The notes: a model not told the origin generated them from the sequence alone. Numbered from the stretch's first letter, positions 1 to 6,687 are shown. The stretch: 10,688 bases of DNA from JANNGC01 sp043758205 (GCA_043758205.1 JAYVNY010000004.1:1-10688); one strand, 5' to 3'. Numbers and translations are program-made.

Positions 1-1
1 G

Positions 2-1189
2 GGCAAGACCTCGCACACCGCGATCATGGCCCGCTCGCTGCGCATCCCGGCAGTGGTCGGCGTGGGGAAGGCCAGCACCGAACTCCGCGACGGCCAATAC
101 GTTCTGCTCGATGGCTACAACGGGCGGATTGTCATCAATCCCACGGACCAGACGCTCTTCGAGTACGGGCAGCTCGTGCGCAAGCACGTCAGCCTCGACG
201 AGAAGCTGCGCGACACCGCCGACAAGCCCGCCATCACGCTCGACGGCGTGCAGCTCACGCTCTCGGCCAACATCGAGGGCGCGGATGACGTGGAGCAGGT
301 GCGGATCAGCGGCGCGGAAGGCGTGGGGCTGTTCCGCACGGAGTATCTTTTTCTGAAGAGCGACACGCTGCCGACCGAGGAGGAACAGTTCCGCGCGTAT
401 CGCGTGGTGGCGGCGGCGTTGCGGCCCGCGCCGGTGATCATTCGCACGCTCGATCTCGGCGGCGACAAATTCATGGCACACCTCAACGTGCCGGCGGAGA
501 TGAATCCCTTCCTCGGCTACCGCGCCATTCGCTTCTGCCTCCAGGAGAAGGACATTTTCCGCGCGCAGCTTCGCGCCATCCTCCGCGCCAGCATCGAGGG
601 CAACGTGAAGCTAATGTATCCGATGATCTCGTGCCTCGACGAACTCATCCAGGCCAACGCGCTGCTCGACGAGTGCAAGGCGGAGTTGCGCCGTGAGGGC
701 GTGGTCTTCCACGAGAAGATGGAAGTGGGCGCGATGATTGAAATCCCGTCCGCCGCGCTGGCCGCTGATGCGCTGGCCAAGCGCGTGAATTTTTTTAGCA
801 TCGGCACCAACGACCTGATCCAATACACGATGGCGGTGGACCGGTTGAACGAGAAGATCGCCCACCTCTACGAGCCGACGAATCCCGCCGTGTTGCGCTT
901 GATAAAAATGACGACGGACGCGGCCCACGCGGCGGGCATCTGGGTCGGCGTGTGCGGCGAGATGGCCGGCGACCCGCTGATGATTCCGCTGCTGCTCGGC
1001 CTGGGCGTGGATGAACTGAGCGTGTCGCCGTCGTCGGTGACGCAGGTGAAATATCTGCTGCGCCGCATCAAGATGAGCGAGGCGAAAGAAATCGCGGCGG
1101 CGGCGCTGGCCTCGGAATCGAGCCAGGAAATCATGGCCAACTCGCAGCGGCTGGTGCGCTCGGTCGCGCCGAGTTTGTTTGAGCAGTAG
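2..1189 (+). CDS. ptsI: Phosphoenolpyruvate-protein phosphotransferase (PTS enzyme I), 5'-truncated by window edge
   Basis: Enzyme I takes the phosphate of PEP onto a histidine and passes it to HPr, the first step of the sugar phosphotransferase system in the cytoplasm. The frame is open from base 2. The first codons read GKTSHTAIMARS, which is the active-site loop; its His (codon 14-16) is the phosphorylated residue. The ATG at 26 is therefore internal and about 180 N-terminal residues lie upstream of the window. The TIM-barrel PEP-binding domain is intact. Counting from the Met at 26, it shows GVGLFRTEYLF (99-109), RTLDLGGDK (140-148), NPFLGYRAIR (160-169), the metal-binding run EVGAMIEIPSAAL (233-245), SIGTNDLIQYT (258-268) and VCGEMAGD (309-316) with the catalytic Cys at 310. 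About 390 residues follow the active His, close to E. coli EI. No ptsH or EII gene is visible nearby. The TAG stop is followed at once by a cassette-like boundary. Identification is very secure. Confidence 0.97.
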   Translation, partial: GKTSHTAIMARSLRIPAVVGVGKASTELRDGQYVLLDGYNGRIVINPTDQTLFEYGQLVRKHVSLDEKLRDTADKPAITLDGVQLTLSANIEGADDVEQVRISGAEGVGLFRTEYLFLKSDTLPTEEEQFRAYRVVAAALRPAPVIIRTLDLGGDKFMAHLNVPAEMNPFLGYRAIRFCLQEKDIFRAQLRAILRASIEGNVKLMYPMISCLDELIQANALLDECKAELRREGVVFHEKMEVGAMIEIPSAALAADALAKRVNFFSIGTNDLIQYTMAVDRLNEKIAHLYEPTNPAVLRLIKMTTDAAHAAGIWVGVCGEMAGDPLMIPLLLGLGVDELSVSPSSVTQVKYLLRRIKMSEAKEIAAAALASESSQEIMANSQRLVRSVAPSLFEQ

Positions 1190-1195
1190 TTAGGC
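1189..1195 (+). repeat. attC-type core site (GTTAGGC) at left boundary of cassette-like gene
   Basis: GTTAGGC fits the integron core consensus GTTRRRY, in which recombination occurs between G and TT. The G is the last base of the ptsI TAG stop, so TTAGGC would be the first cassette bases and the small ORF starts 15 nt further on, as in typical gene cassettes. It is the exact reverse complement of GCCTAAC at 1655-1661. A 7-bp match alone is weak; the paired position and orientation around one lower-GC gene is what supports it. Confidence 0.5.
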
Positions 1196-1209
1196 AGCTT
1201 CGAGCATTT

Positions 1210-1650
1210 ATGGCAGACCTAAAACAACACGCCAAATCGAAGTCTGAAGAGTTCACGCGCCAAGTGACATCCGAACCACGTTGGAAGCTCGAAGACGAGT
1301 TGATGTGTCAAGTCTTCAGCTTCACGCTGTATGGTTACGTCTTTGGGGTTGGGCGAGTGCATTGCTTCATGGATGTCGGGGACATTCACGCAATCATCGT
1401 TGACCAGCTTGCGGGGCTTGGTATCGGCAGGAAGTATGTCGAGGGATTGGTGCAAGCCGCCCACCAAGAGTTCATCACCGAGAACAATCAATCGTGGCAG
1501 AACCGACTGATAGGCGTAGGGCATTCCCACGCCCTGAAGGAGGACATGAGAGTGCTGGTTGATTCCATCTTCACCAATACCGCAGCCCTTCAGAAGGCGA
1601 CAGCGCCGCCGGCTGCGGCGCGGCCTTGGTGGAAATTCTGGGGCGTATGA
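1210..1650 (+). CDS. Hypothetical protein in an integron-cassette-like unit
   Basis: I do not recognise a family for this 146-residue protein. It is predicted soluble, with no signal peptide or clear membrane segment. The N-terminal 30 residues are charged and probably helical. The middle (about 35-125) mixes short hydrophobic runs such as FSFTLYGYVFGVG with polar helices. The C-terminus is a Pro/Ala linker (APPAAARP) ending in a Trp-rich tail, WWKFWGV. By hand count, GC over 1201-1620 is about 55%, against about 65-68% in a sampled line of ptsI, which suggests a foreign origin. The ORF starts 20 nt after the ptsI stop and ends 4 nt before an inverse-core-like GCCTAAC. It has no Shine-Dalgarno sequence or own promoter that I can see, so read-through from ptsI may express it. 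It is likely real because it is a full-length ORF exactly framed by the two cassette boundaries; its function is unknown. Confidence 0.75.
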   Translation: MADLKQHAKSKSEEFTRQVTSEPRWKLEDELMCQVFSFTLYGYVFGVGRVHCFMDVGDIHAIIVDQLAGLGIGRKYVEGLVQAAHQEFITENNQSWQNRLIGVGHSHALKEDMRVLVDSIFTNTAALQKATAPPAAARPWWKFWGV

Positions 1651-1654
1651 AGTG

Positions 1655-1673
1655 GCCTAACCATGCGCTGCGG
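1655..1673 (+). repeat. Partial attC-like site (inverse core GCCTAAC followed by ATGCGCTGC)
   Basis: GCCTAAC (1655-1661) matches the R'' consensus RYYYAAC that opens an attC site. The next bases, CATGCGCTGC, have the look of an L'' segment. A full attC would continue with an imperfect palindrome holding a complementary L' (GCAGCGC-like) and end in GTTRRRY. Neither is found before the next start codon at 1715. The site is therefore truncated or decayed, or the match is fortuitous. It lies 4 nt after the stop of the small ORF, where an attC is expected. Confidence 0.5.
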
Positions 1674-1714
1674 CGCGATTTCACCGCTCACGCCCCGCCC
1701 TCATTTTCTTCTGA

Positions 1715-2464
1715 ATGAAAATCCTGATCCTCGCCGCCGGTTACGCCACACGGCTTTACCCGCTCACGCTCACCAAACCGAAGCCGCTTCTCGACGTGGC
1801 GGGCCGCCCGATGATCGAGCACGTCCTCGACCACATCGCGCCCATCCCGGGCATTGACCGCGTGTATGTGGTGACGAACGACAAGTTCGCCGCACCCTTT
1901 CAGCAGTGGGCCGACGGCTACCGCGCCACGAAGTCGAAGCTGAACTTCACCATCATCAACGACGGCTCGACCGACGACACCAACAAGCTCGGCGCGATTG
2001 GCGACCTGAACCTCGTGCTGGAACGCGAGCAGGTGGACGACGATTTGATCGTGGTCGCGGGCGACAATCTTTTCTCCGAGAGCATCGAGGCGTTTGGAAA
2101 ATTCTGCCGCGAGAAGAACACGCCCGTGCTCGGCGTGTACGACGTGGGTGATCTGGAGGCGATCAAGAAATACAACGCCATCACCGTTGATGACGGCGGG
2201 CGCATCACCTACTTCGAGGAAAAGCCGAAGGTGCCGCAGAGCACGCTCACGGGCATTGCGCTCTATTTTTATCCGCGCGCCACCCTGCCGCTCATCCGCC
2301 AGTATGTCGCGGAAGGTAACAATCCCGACCAGCCCGGACGCCTCGTGCAATGGCTCTATCCGCGCACCCCGTTCCACACCTGGCGCGTGCCCGGCCTATG
2401 GTTCGACATCGGCTCGAAAGAGACGCTGGCCGAAGCGAACGAGATTTTCGGGAAGTTGAAGTAG
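1715..2464 (+). CDS. Sugar-1-phosphate nucleotidyltransferase (RmlA/RfbA-like NDP-sugar pyrophosphorylase)
   Basis: This cytoplasmic enzyme should condense an NTP with a sugar-1-phosphate to give an NDP-sugar and pyrophosphate, supplying precursors for polysaccharide or envelope glycans. The 249-residue protein is one Rossmann-like NTP_transferase domain. The N-terminal nucleotide loop is LAAGYATRLYPLT (6-18) followed by KPKPLLDVAGRPMI (21-34). This is the AAGxATRL variant of the usual GGxGTRL. The metal-binding motif is VVAGDN (113-118), with EEKP (168-171) and WFDIGSKE (229-236) in the expected sugar-binding and C-terminal positions. There is no C-terminal hexapeptide-repeat extension, so it is shorter than GlmU or GlgC and slightly shorter than RmlA (about 290). 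The sugar and the nucleotide cannot be told from sequence. No Shine-Dalgarno sequence precedes the ATG. No sugar-pathway neighbours are present. Confidence 0.92.
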   Translation: MKILILAAGYATRLYPLTLTKPKPLLDVAGRPMIEHVLDHIAPIPGIDRVYVVTNDKFAAPFQQWADGYRATKSKLNFTIINDGSTDDTNKLGAIGDLNLVLEREQVDDDLIVVAGDNLFSESIEAFGKFCREKNTPVLGVYDVGDLEAIKKYNAITVDDGGRITYFEEKPKVPQSTLTGIALYFYPRATLPLIRQYVAEGNNPDQPGRLVQWLYPRTPFHTWRVPGLWFDIGSKETLAEANEIFGKLK

Positions 2465-2530
2465 CGTGCCGGACGGCGTTGCGCCGGATTCGTTGCCGCC
2501 TTTGTTTGAGCGGAGAAGGCTTTCTCTCGT

Positions 2531-2592
2531 CTGCCCCGATTTGTCTGCCGGCTTGTCATCCCGGCGGCGGCGCGGCAGACGAATTGGGGCAG
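2531..2592. repeat. Imperfect inverted repeat, 20-bp arms (18/20), 22-nt loop
   Basis: The left arm CTGCCCCGATTTGTCTGCCG (2531-2550) is matched by the right arm CGGCAGACGAATTGGGGCAG (2573-2592) with two mismatches, both transitions that would form G-U pairs in RNA. The loop contains a further GCCGG/CCGGC pairing. There is no T-tract, so it is a poor intrinsic terminator. It looks more like a small dispersed palindrome (REP- or MITE-like). The right arm shares CGGCAGACGAA(T/C)TGG with the interior of the element at 5004-5112. Confidence 0.7.
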
Positions 2593-2699
2593 GCGAATGG
2601 GAAAACATCATTGCTGATCCACAGCTCCTCGCACCTCGGGACTTATTTTCCCGCGTGGGCCCGTATGCGCGCCCGCTGTTGCCTTGCCCTTCTTGAAAT

Positions 2700-2704
2700 G
2701 GGAG
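2700..2704 (+). promoter_or_regulatory. Ribosome binding site GGGAG deciding a GTG start
   Basis: GGGAG(A) lies 9 nt upstream of the in-frame GTG at 2714. An upstream TTG at 2684 is also in frame but has no such sequence before it, and the residues it would add (MPFLKWENRR) carry no family similarity. This favours GTG 2714 as the translation start of the membrane acyltransferase. Confidence 0.65.
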
Positions 2705-2713
2705 AACCGGCGC

Positions 2714-3874
2714 GTGAACAATTCCGACGCCACTTCCCCTGCCCTCCGCAGCCCGAGTCCGCGCGTCGTCTCCGTGGACGCCTTGCGCGGGTTCGACATG
2801 TTCTGGATTCTCGGCGGCGATTCGTTCGCGGCGGCCTTGCAGGAAATGTCGAAGGGCCAGGAGGGGGTGCTCGCCGCCGCTGGAAATTTCGCCGGCACGC
2901 AACTCGAGCACGTCGAGTGGGCGGGCTTCCGTTTCTACGATCTGATTTTTCCGCTCTTCGTTTTCATCGTGGGCGTGTCGCTGGTTTTTTCGCTCACGCG
3001 GCTGGTGGAACAGGAAGGAAAAGCCGCGGCGCACCGGCGCGTGCTGCGCCGCTTCGTGCTGTTGTTCGTGCTGGCCCTGATTTATTCGGGCGGCCTGAGC
3101 AAGCTGTGGCCGGACATCCGCCTGCTCGGCGTGCTGAACCGCATCGCGCTCTGTTACCTCTTCGCCTCGCTGCTCTTTTTGAACCTGCGCTGGCGCGGGC
3201 TGATCGCCGCGCTGGTCACGCTGCTGGCGGGCTATTGGGCGCTGATGACGTTCGTGCCGGTGCCGGGCGTTGGCCCGGGCGTGTTCGAGCCGGGACAGAA
3301 TCTGTCGAACTGGATTGATGCGAATTATCTCCCTGGCAAACGCTGGGACGGGACATGGGACCCGGAAGGTTTGTTGAGCACGCTGCCCGCCATCGGCACC
3401 TGCCTGCTCGGCGTGCTGGCGGGGCTGTGGCTGCGGCGTCCCTGCGACTGCCCACGCCACAAGTCGCTCTGGCTCATCAGCGGCGGCGTCATCCTGGTGC
3501 TGCTCGGCTCCATTTGGGGATTCCAATTTCCCGTGGTGAAAAAGATTTGGACCTCGTCCTTCGTCCTCGTGGCGGGCGGCTACAGCGCGATCCTGCTCGG
3601 CGTGTTTCATCAAGTGGTGGACGTGTGGGGCCGGCAGAAGTGGGCGGTGCCGTTCATCTGGATTGGCGCGAACGCCATCACGCTCTACTTCGCGGACAGC
3701 ATCATCGGTTTTGAAAAACTGGCGCACCGGCTGGTCGGGGGCGATGTGGCGAAGTTTTTCGATCAACTGCTCACGCCCGGCGCGGGACATCTGCTGGCGG
3801 CGGGCGTGGGACTGTTGCTCGCGGTGGCGCTCGCGCGATTCTTATATCTTCGAAAGATTTTCCTGCGCGTCTGA
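2714..3874 (+). CDS. DUF5009 / HGSNAT-like membrane acyltransferase
   Basis: This is a polytopic inner-membrane protein of the family that includes human heparan-alpha-glucosaminide N-acetyltransferase and bacterial DUF5009/NagX-type proteins. Such proteins are thought to move an acetyl group from acetyl-CoA across the membrane onto an amino sugar; the bacterial substrate here is unknown. Length is 386 residues from the GTG. The family signature VDALRGFDMFWILGG is at about 21-35. EHVEWAGFRFYDLIFPLFVF follows at about 65-84; its His (about 66) corresponds to the acetyl-accepting histidine of HGSNAT. LGVLNRIALCYLFASL is at about 138-153. I count nine to ten hydrophobic helices, including about 76-94, 114-126, 141-157, 161-181, 225-240, 254-270, 280-298, 313-332 and 359-379. 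A polar loop at about 185-225 probably faces the periplasm. An isolated gene, preceded by a Shine-Dalgarno sequence. Family assignment is firm; the reaction is inferred. Confidence 0.9.
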   Translation: MNNSDATSPALRSPSPRVVSVDALRGFDMFWILGGDSFAAALQEMSKGQEGVLAAAGNFAGTQLEHVEWAGFRFYDLIFPLFVFIVGVSLVFSLTRLVEQEGKAAAHRRVLRRFVLLFVLALIYSGGLSKLWPDIRLLGVLNRIALCYLFASLLFLNLRWRGLIAALVTLLAGYWALMTFVPVPGVGPGVFEPGQNLSNWIDANYLPGKRWDGTWDPEGLLSTLPAIGTCLLGVLAGLWLRRPCDCPRHKSLWLISGGVILVLLGSIWGFQFPVVKKIWTSSFVLVAGGYSAILLGVFHQVVDVWGRQKWAVPFIWIGANAITLYFADSIIGFEKLAHRLVGGDVAKFFDQLLTPGAGHLLAAGVGLLLAVALARFLYLRKIFLRV

Positions 3875-3964
3875 GCGGCGGCATCACTTCGCTCCGCTGC
3901 CCTGCCACCTCCGCGCACGCCAAAGTTTGCAGACGGCGCGGCGAATCAGTAGCGTCCCGCCCGC

Positions 3965-4999
3965 ATGGAAAAATTGGACAAGCCGGCCACCACGGAAGCC
4001 GACATCCGGCGGCGCATTCAGGAACTCATCGCGGCCAAGGGCGGTGGGGCCAATCCCGATCTGGTCGAGGACGTGATCGAGAACGCGCTCAAGATGCTGC
4101 AAGACGTACAGGACCGCGGCGACGCGCGCGTGATGGCCGTGGCGATGAAGGAACTGCGCCTCGCCTACAAGCTGTTTGCGCCCTTCGCCGAGAAGCGCAA
4201 GGTCACCATCTTCGGCTCGGCGCGCACGTTGCCGACGCGCGCCGAGTACCAGCACGCCACGGAATTTGCGCGCAAGATGGCGGCGGCGGGCTGGATGATT
4301 ATCACGGGTGCCGGTCCAGGCATCATGCAGGCGGGCCACGAGGGCGCGGGACCGGAGAACAGTTTCGGCGCAAATATCCGGTTGCCTTGGGAACAGACGG
4401 CCAACCCGATCATCCAGAAGGACAAGAAGCTCATCACCTTCAAATACTTTTTCACGCGCAAGCTGACCTTCCTGCGCAACTCGGACGCCATCGTGCTCTT
4501 CGCCGGCGGCTTCGGCACGCTCGACGAAGGCTTCGAGGCGCTCACGCTGATGCAGACGGGCAAGAGTCGGCTCATGCCGCTCATCATGCTCGATCCGCCG
4601 GGCACGGACTACTGGCACACTTGGGACCGCACCATTCGCGAGCACTTGCTGCGGAACAAATTGATCTCGTCCGACGATCTAAATCTCTACGAATGCACGG
4701 ACGACGTGGACCATGCCGTGCGCGTGATCACGAAGTTCTACCGCAACTATCACTCGATGCGTTTCGTCCACGACAAGCTCGTCATCCGCGTGCAGCACGC
4801 GCCGTCACAATCGGCCATTGATGCGCTGAACGAGGACTTCGCGGAAATCATCGTGGGCGAAAAAATCCGCGTCTGCGAGCCGTTCATCGAGGAGCGCGAG
4901 GACGATCAATTCCTGCACCTGCCGCGTATCTGCATGGATTTCGACCGGCGGCATTACGGGCGGCTGCGGCAGTTGGTGGATGTGTTGAACACGTTGTAG
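3965..4999 (+). CDS. LOG family protein (Rossmann-fold nucleotide 5'-monophosphate phosphoribohydrolase-like)
   Basis: LOG proteins, often misannotated as lysine decarboxylases, hydrolyse nucleoside or cytokinin-riboside 5'-monophosphates to free base and ribose 5-phosphate. The 344-residue protein has the core at about 78-260: VTIFGSAR (80-87), ITGAGPGIMQAGHEGAG (113-129), FFTRKLTFLRNSDA (162-175) and AGGFGTLDEGFEAL (180-193). The last is the catalytic signature PGGxGTxxE with Ala in place of Pro; the Glu (188) is kept. A helical N-terminal extension of about 78 residues and a C-terminal extension of about 85 make it longer than minimal LOGs (about 190) and shorter than PpnN/YgdH (about 450). 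No Shine-Dalgarno sequence. The 90-bp upstream spacer has no clear promoter. A REPIN-like palindrome starts 5 nt after the stop. Family is sure; the true substrate is not. Confidence 0.92.
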   Translation: MEKLDKPATTEADIRRRIQELIAAKGGGANPDLVEDVIENALKMLQDVQDRGDARVMAVAMKELRLAYKLFAPFAEKRKVTIFGSARTLPTRAEYQHATEFARKMAAAGWMIITGAGPGIMQAGHEGAGPENSFGANIRLPWEQTANPIIQKDKKLITFKYFFTRKLTFLRNSDAIVLFAGGFGTLDEGFEALTLMQTGKSRLMPLIMLDPPGTDYWHTWDRTIREHLLRNKLISSDDLNLYECTDDVDHAVRVITKFYRNYHSMRFVHDKLVIRVQHAPSQSAIDALNEDFAEIIVGEKIRVCEPFIEEREDDQFLHLPRICMDFDRRHYGRLRQLVDVLNTL

Positions 5000-5003
5000 G
5001 TCA

Positions 5004-5112
5004 GGAGCGCGGGCTTTCCAGCCCGCAGCAGCGTGCGTTGCCAGGAGGGCCGGCAGACGAACTGGCGCTCCAGATGATCGAGTATTGCTGCGGGCTGGAA
5101 AGCCCGCGCTCC
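5004..5112. repeat. REPIN-like inverted REP doublet (perfect 27-bp arms, nested hairpins)
   Basis: Bases 5004-5030 are the exact reverse complement of 5086-5112 (27 of 27). Each arm is itself a hairpin: GCGGGCT-TTCC-AGCCCGC at 5009-5026 in the left arm and the mirror copy in the right. A GGAG tetranucleotide stands at the foot (5004-5007), as in REP sequences handled by RAYT transposases (TnpA-REP). The 55-bp interior holds weaker pairing (GCCAG 5040-5044 with CTGGC 5062-5066) and a 15-nt core shared with the 2531-2592 element. Total 109 bp, within the size range of REPINs. It may also act as a bidirectional transcription stop behind the LOG gene. No RAYT gene is in this window. Confidence 0.85.
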
Positions 5113-5199
5113 GTTGAGTAGTGAGACGTTCTCGCCCGTCTTGTTCTGAGGAGCGCACAAAACATTTCCGGCCCGCCTGCCCTTTGCTCTAATCCCGTC

Positions 5200-6630
5200 A
5201 TGTCTTTGCCGGTGATTTCCGTGGAGCAGATGCGTGCCTGGGAACGGGCGACGTGGGCCGCCGGGCCAACGGAAGCCGCCGTCATCGCACGCGTGGGCGA
5301 AGCCTTGGCGCGGCACGCGCTCGAACTCACGAAACTGGGCGACTCCCTCCTCCTGCTCGCCGGGCGCGGTCACAACGGCAATGACGTGCGCGCGATGCGT
5401 CCGCATCTTGACGGGCGCACGGTGAAGTTGATGGAAGTTGTCGAGCCAGAGACGGCTTTGCCGGAAATCACCCGCGAGTTGAAATCCCGCCCCAGTCTGG
5501 TCGTGGATGGATTGTTCGGCATCGGCTTGAACCGGCCGTTGACGGGCGCGTGGATGGATTTGATTTCCGCATTGAATCTCTCCGGCGCGCGCGTGCTCGC
5601 GGTGGATGTGCCGTCGGGACTGGACGCAGACACCGGCGCGCCGCAGCCCGTGGCCGTGCAAGCCGCACTCACCCTGACCATCGGCGCACCGAAGCGTGGA
5701 TTGCTCGCCGACCGCGCGGCCGTTCACGTCGGACGACTGGAGGTCGTGGAGGATGTCGGGCTGATTCCATGTCCGGCCCAGAGCGACGTGCAATGGACGA
5801 CCGCAAATGACTTCGGGGATTTTCCGCCACTGCGTCCGGCGGCGGGGCACAAGGGAACTTTCGGCCACGCCGCCATCATCGCGGGCAGCCTCGGTTATCA
5901 CGGTGCGGCGGTGCTCACGGCGCGTGGCGCACAACGGGCGCGGCCTGGACTCATCACGCTATTCACGACGCCGGAAGTTTATGTGCCCGTCGCCTCGCAG
6001 TTGCAGGCAGTGATGGTCAGCCCGTGGACGGAGAATGTCCGCGCGCGTTCCGTGGAGAAGTTCACCGCGTTCCTGTTCGGCCCCGGACTCGCGGCGGAGA
6101 ATGTTCCACCCTCCATGCGCGAGTGGTTCCGTCACCTGTGGGCCAACGATCCGCGTCCCGTCATCGCCGACGCCAGCGCGCTGGACTGGCTGCCGCCGGG
6201 AGCGGTGCCGGTTGGTGCGTGCCGCGTCATTACGCCGCACCCAGGCGAAGCGGCGCGGTTGCTGGGCAGCACGACGGAAGAAATTCAACGTGACCGCGTG
6301 GCTTCGTTGCGCGCGTTGTCAGAAAAATTCGGCGGCTGCTGGGTGGTGCTGAAAGGCCGGCACACGCTGGTCGGCACGCGCGCGGGCGAGGTGTTCGTGA
6401 ACAGCACCGGCAACTCCGGCCTGGCCCAGGGCGGCAGCGGCGATGTACTCGCGGGCTTCATCACCGGCGGGCTGGCGCAACCCATCTTGGGAAAAAATCC
6501 GCTGCGCGTCCTGCGCCACGCCGCCTTCGAGCACGGCGCGGCGGCGGACCACCTGAGCGCGCGGCGAGAGAACTGGATCGTCGAAGAACTGGCGGAGGAA
6601 CTGGGTTCCAAGAAGGCGCGAGGGCAATGA
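5200..6630 (+). CDS. nnr: Bifunctional NAD(P)H-hydrate epimerase / ADP-dependent NAD(P)H-hydrate dehydratase
   Basis: This cytoplasmic repair enzyme restores NAD(P)H from its hydrated, inactive forms. The N-terminal YjeF_N domain epimerises R- and S-NAD(P)HX and the C-terminal ribokinase-like domain dehydrates S-NAD(P)HX using ADP. The protein has 476 residues, somewhat short next to E. coli Nnr (515). The epimerase half (about 1-205) shows LLLLAGRGHNGND (50-62), VDGLFGIGL (102-110), AVDVPSGLDADTG (134-146) and LTIGAPKRGL (159-168). The dehydratase half (about 206-476) shows GHKGTFGHAAIIAGS (216-230), VITPHPGEAARLLG (343-356), VLKGRHTLV (383-391) and NSGLAQGGSGDVLAG (405-419) with the catalytic Asp at 415. 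In the epimerase loop the usual NNGGDG is HNGNDV, a divergent form that keeps N-G-x-D. No Shine-Dalgarno sequence. It lies 87 bp after the REPIN-like element. Assignment is very secure. Confidence 0.96.
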   Translation: MSLPVISVEQMRAWERATWAAGPTEAAVIARVGEALARHALELTKLGDSLLLLAGRGHNGNDVRAMRPHLDGRTVKLMEVVEPETALPEITRELKSRPSLVVDGLFGIGLNRPLTGAWMDLISALNLSGARVLAVDVPSGLDADTGAPQPVAVQAALTLTIGAPKRGLLADRAAVHVGRLEVVEDVGLIPCPAQSDVQWTTANDFGDFPPLRPAAGHKGTFGHAAIIAGSLGYHGAAVLTARGAQRARPGLITLFTTPEVYVPVASQLQAVMVSPWTENVRARSVEKFTAFLFGPGLAAENVPPSMREWFRHLWANDPRPVIADASALDWLPPGAVPVGACRVITPHPGEAARLLGSTTEEIQRDRVASLRALSEKFGGCWVVLKGRHTLVGTRAGEVFVNSTGNSGLAQGGSGDVLAGFITGGLAQPILGKNPLRVLRHAAFEHGAAADHLSARRENWIVEELAEELGSKKARGQ

Positions 6631-6687
6631 TGCGCGACCGCGAAGGTAGCCTCGGCAGCGGCGAGCCATCGCACTGCTCCTAGACCG

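Larger units (their letters stand above)
2465..2713. other. Intergenic region with a palindromic element
   Basis: This 249-bp spacer separates the nucleotidyltransferase from the DUF5009 gene. It contains the long imperfect inverted repeat at 2531-2592 (listed separately), a small GC hairpin CGGCG-TTG-CGCCG at 2474-2486 without an adjacent T-run, and the Shine-Dalgarno sequence of the next gene at its right end. No coding potential with recognisable protein similarity was seen in any frame, and no convincing -35/-10 pair. Confidence 0.6.

Noticed and set aside
2474..2486. Hairpin CGGCG-TTG-CGCCG after the nucleotidyltransferase as an intrinsic terminator
   Set aside because: The stem is only 5 bp and no T-run follows directly; the nearest T-rich stretch begins about 10 nt later.
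2350..3318. A 322-codon + strand frame bridging the nucleotidyltransferase end, spacer and DUF5009 gene
   Set aside because: It overlaps two well-supported genes in another frame and its translation is Arg/Ala-rich without motifs.
2396..3790. A long open frame (464 codons) on the - strand over the DUF5009 gene
   Set aside because: It is a shadow of the GC-rich + strand gene. Its translation is rich in Arg, Gln, Glu and His with no family motif, while the + frame shows a clear membrane family signature.
3874..3964. Possible terminator or promoter in the spacer before the LOG gene
   Set aside because: Only a short AGCGG/CCGCT pairing and a poor TTGCAG hexamer without a credible -10 box were found.
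4954..5934. A 326-codon - strand frame across the REPIN-like element and nnr start
   Set aside because: It runs through a palindrome and antisense to a secure gene; no recognisable motifs and low-complexity composition.
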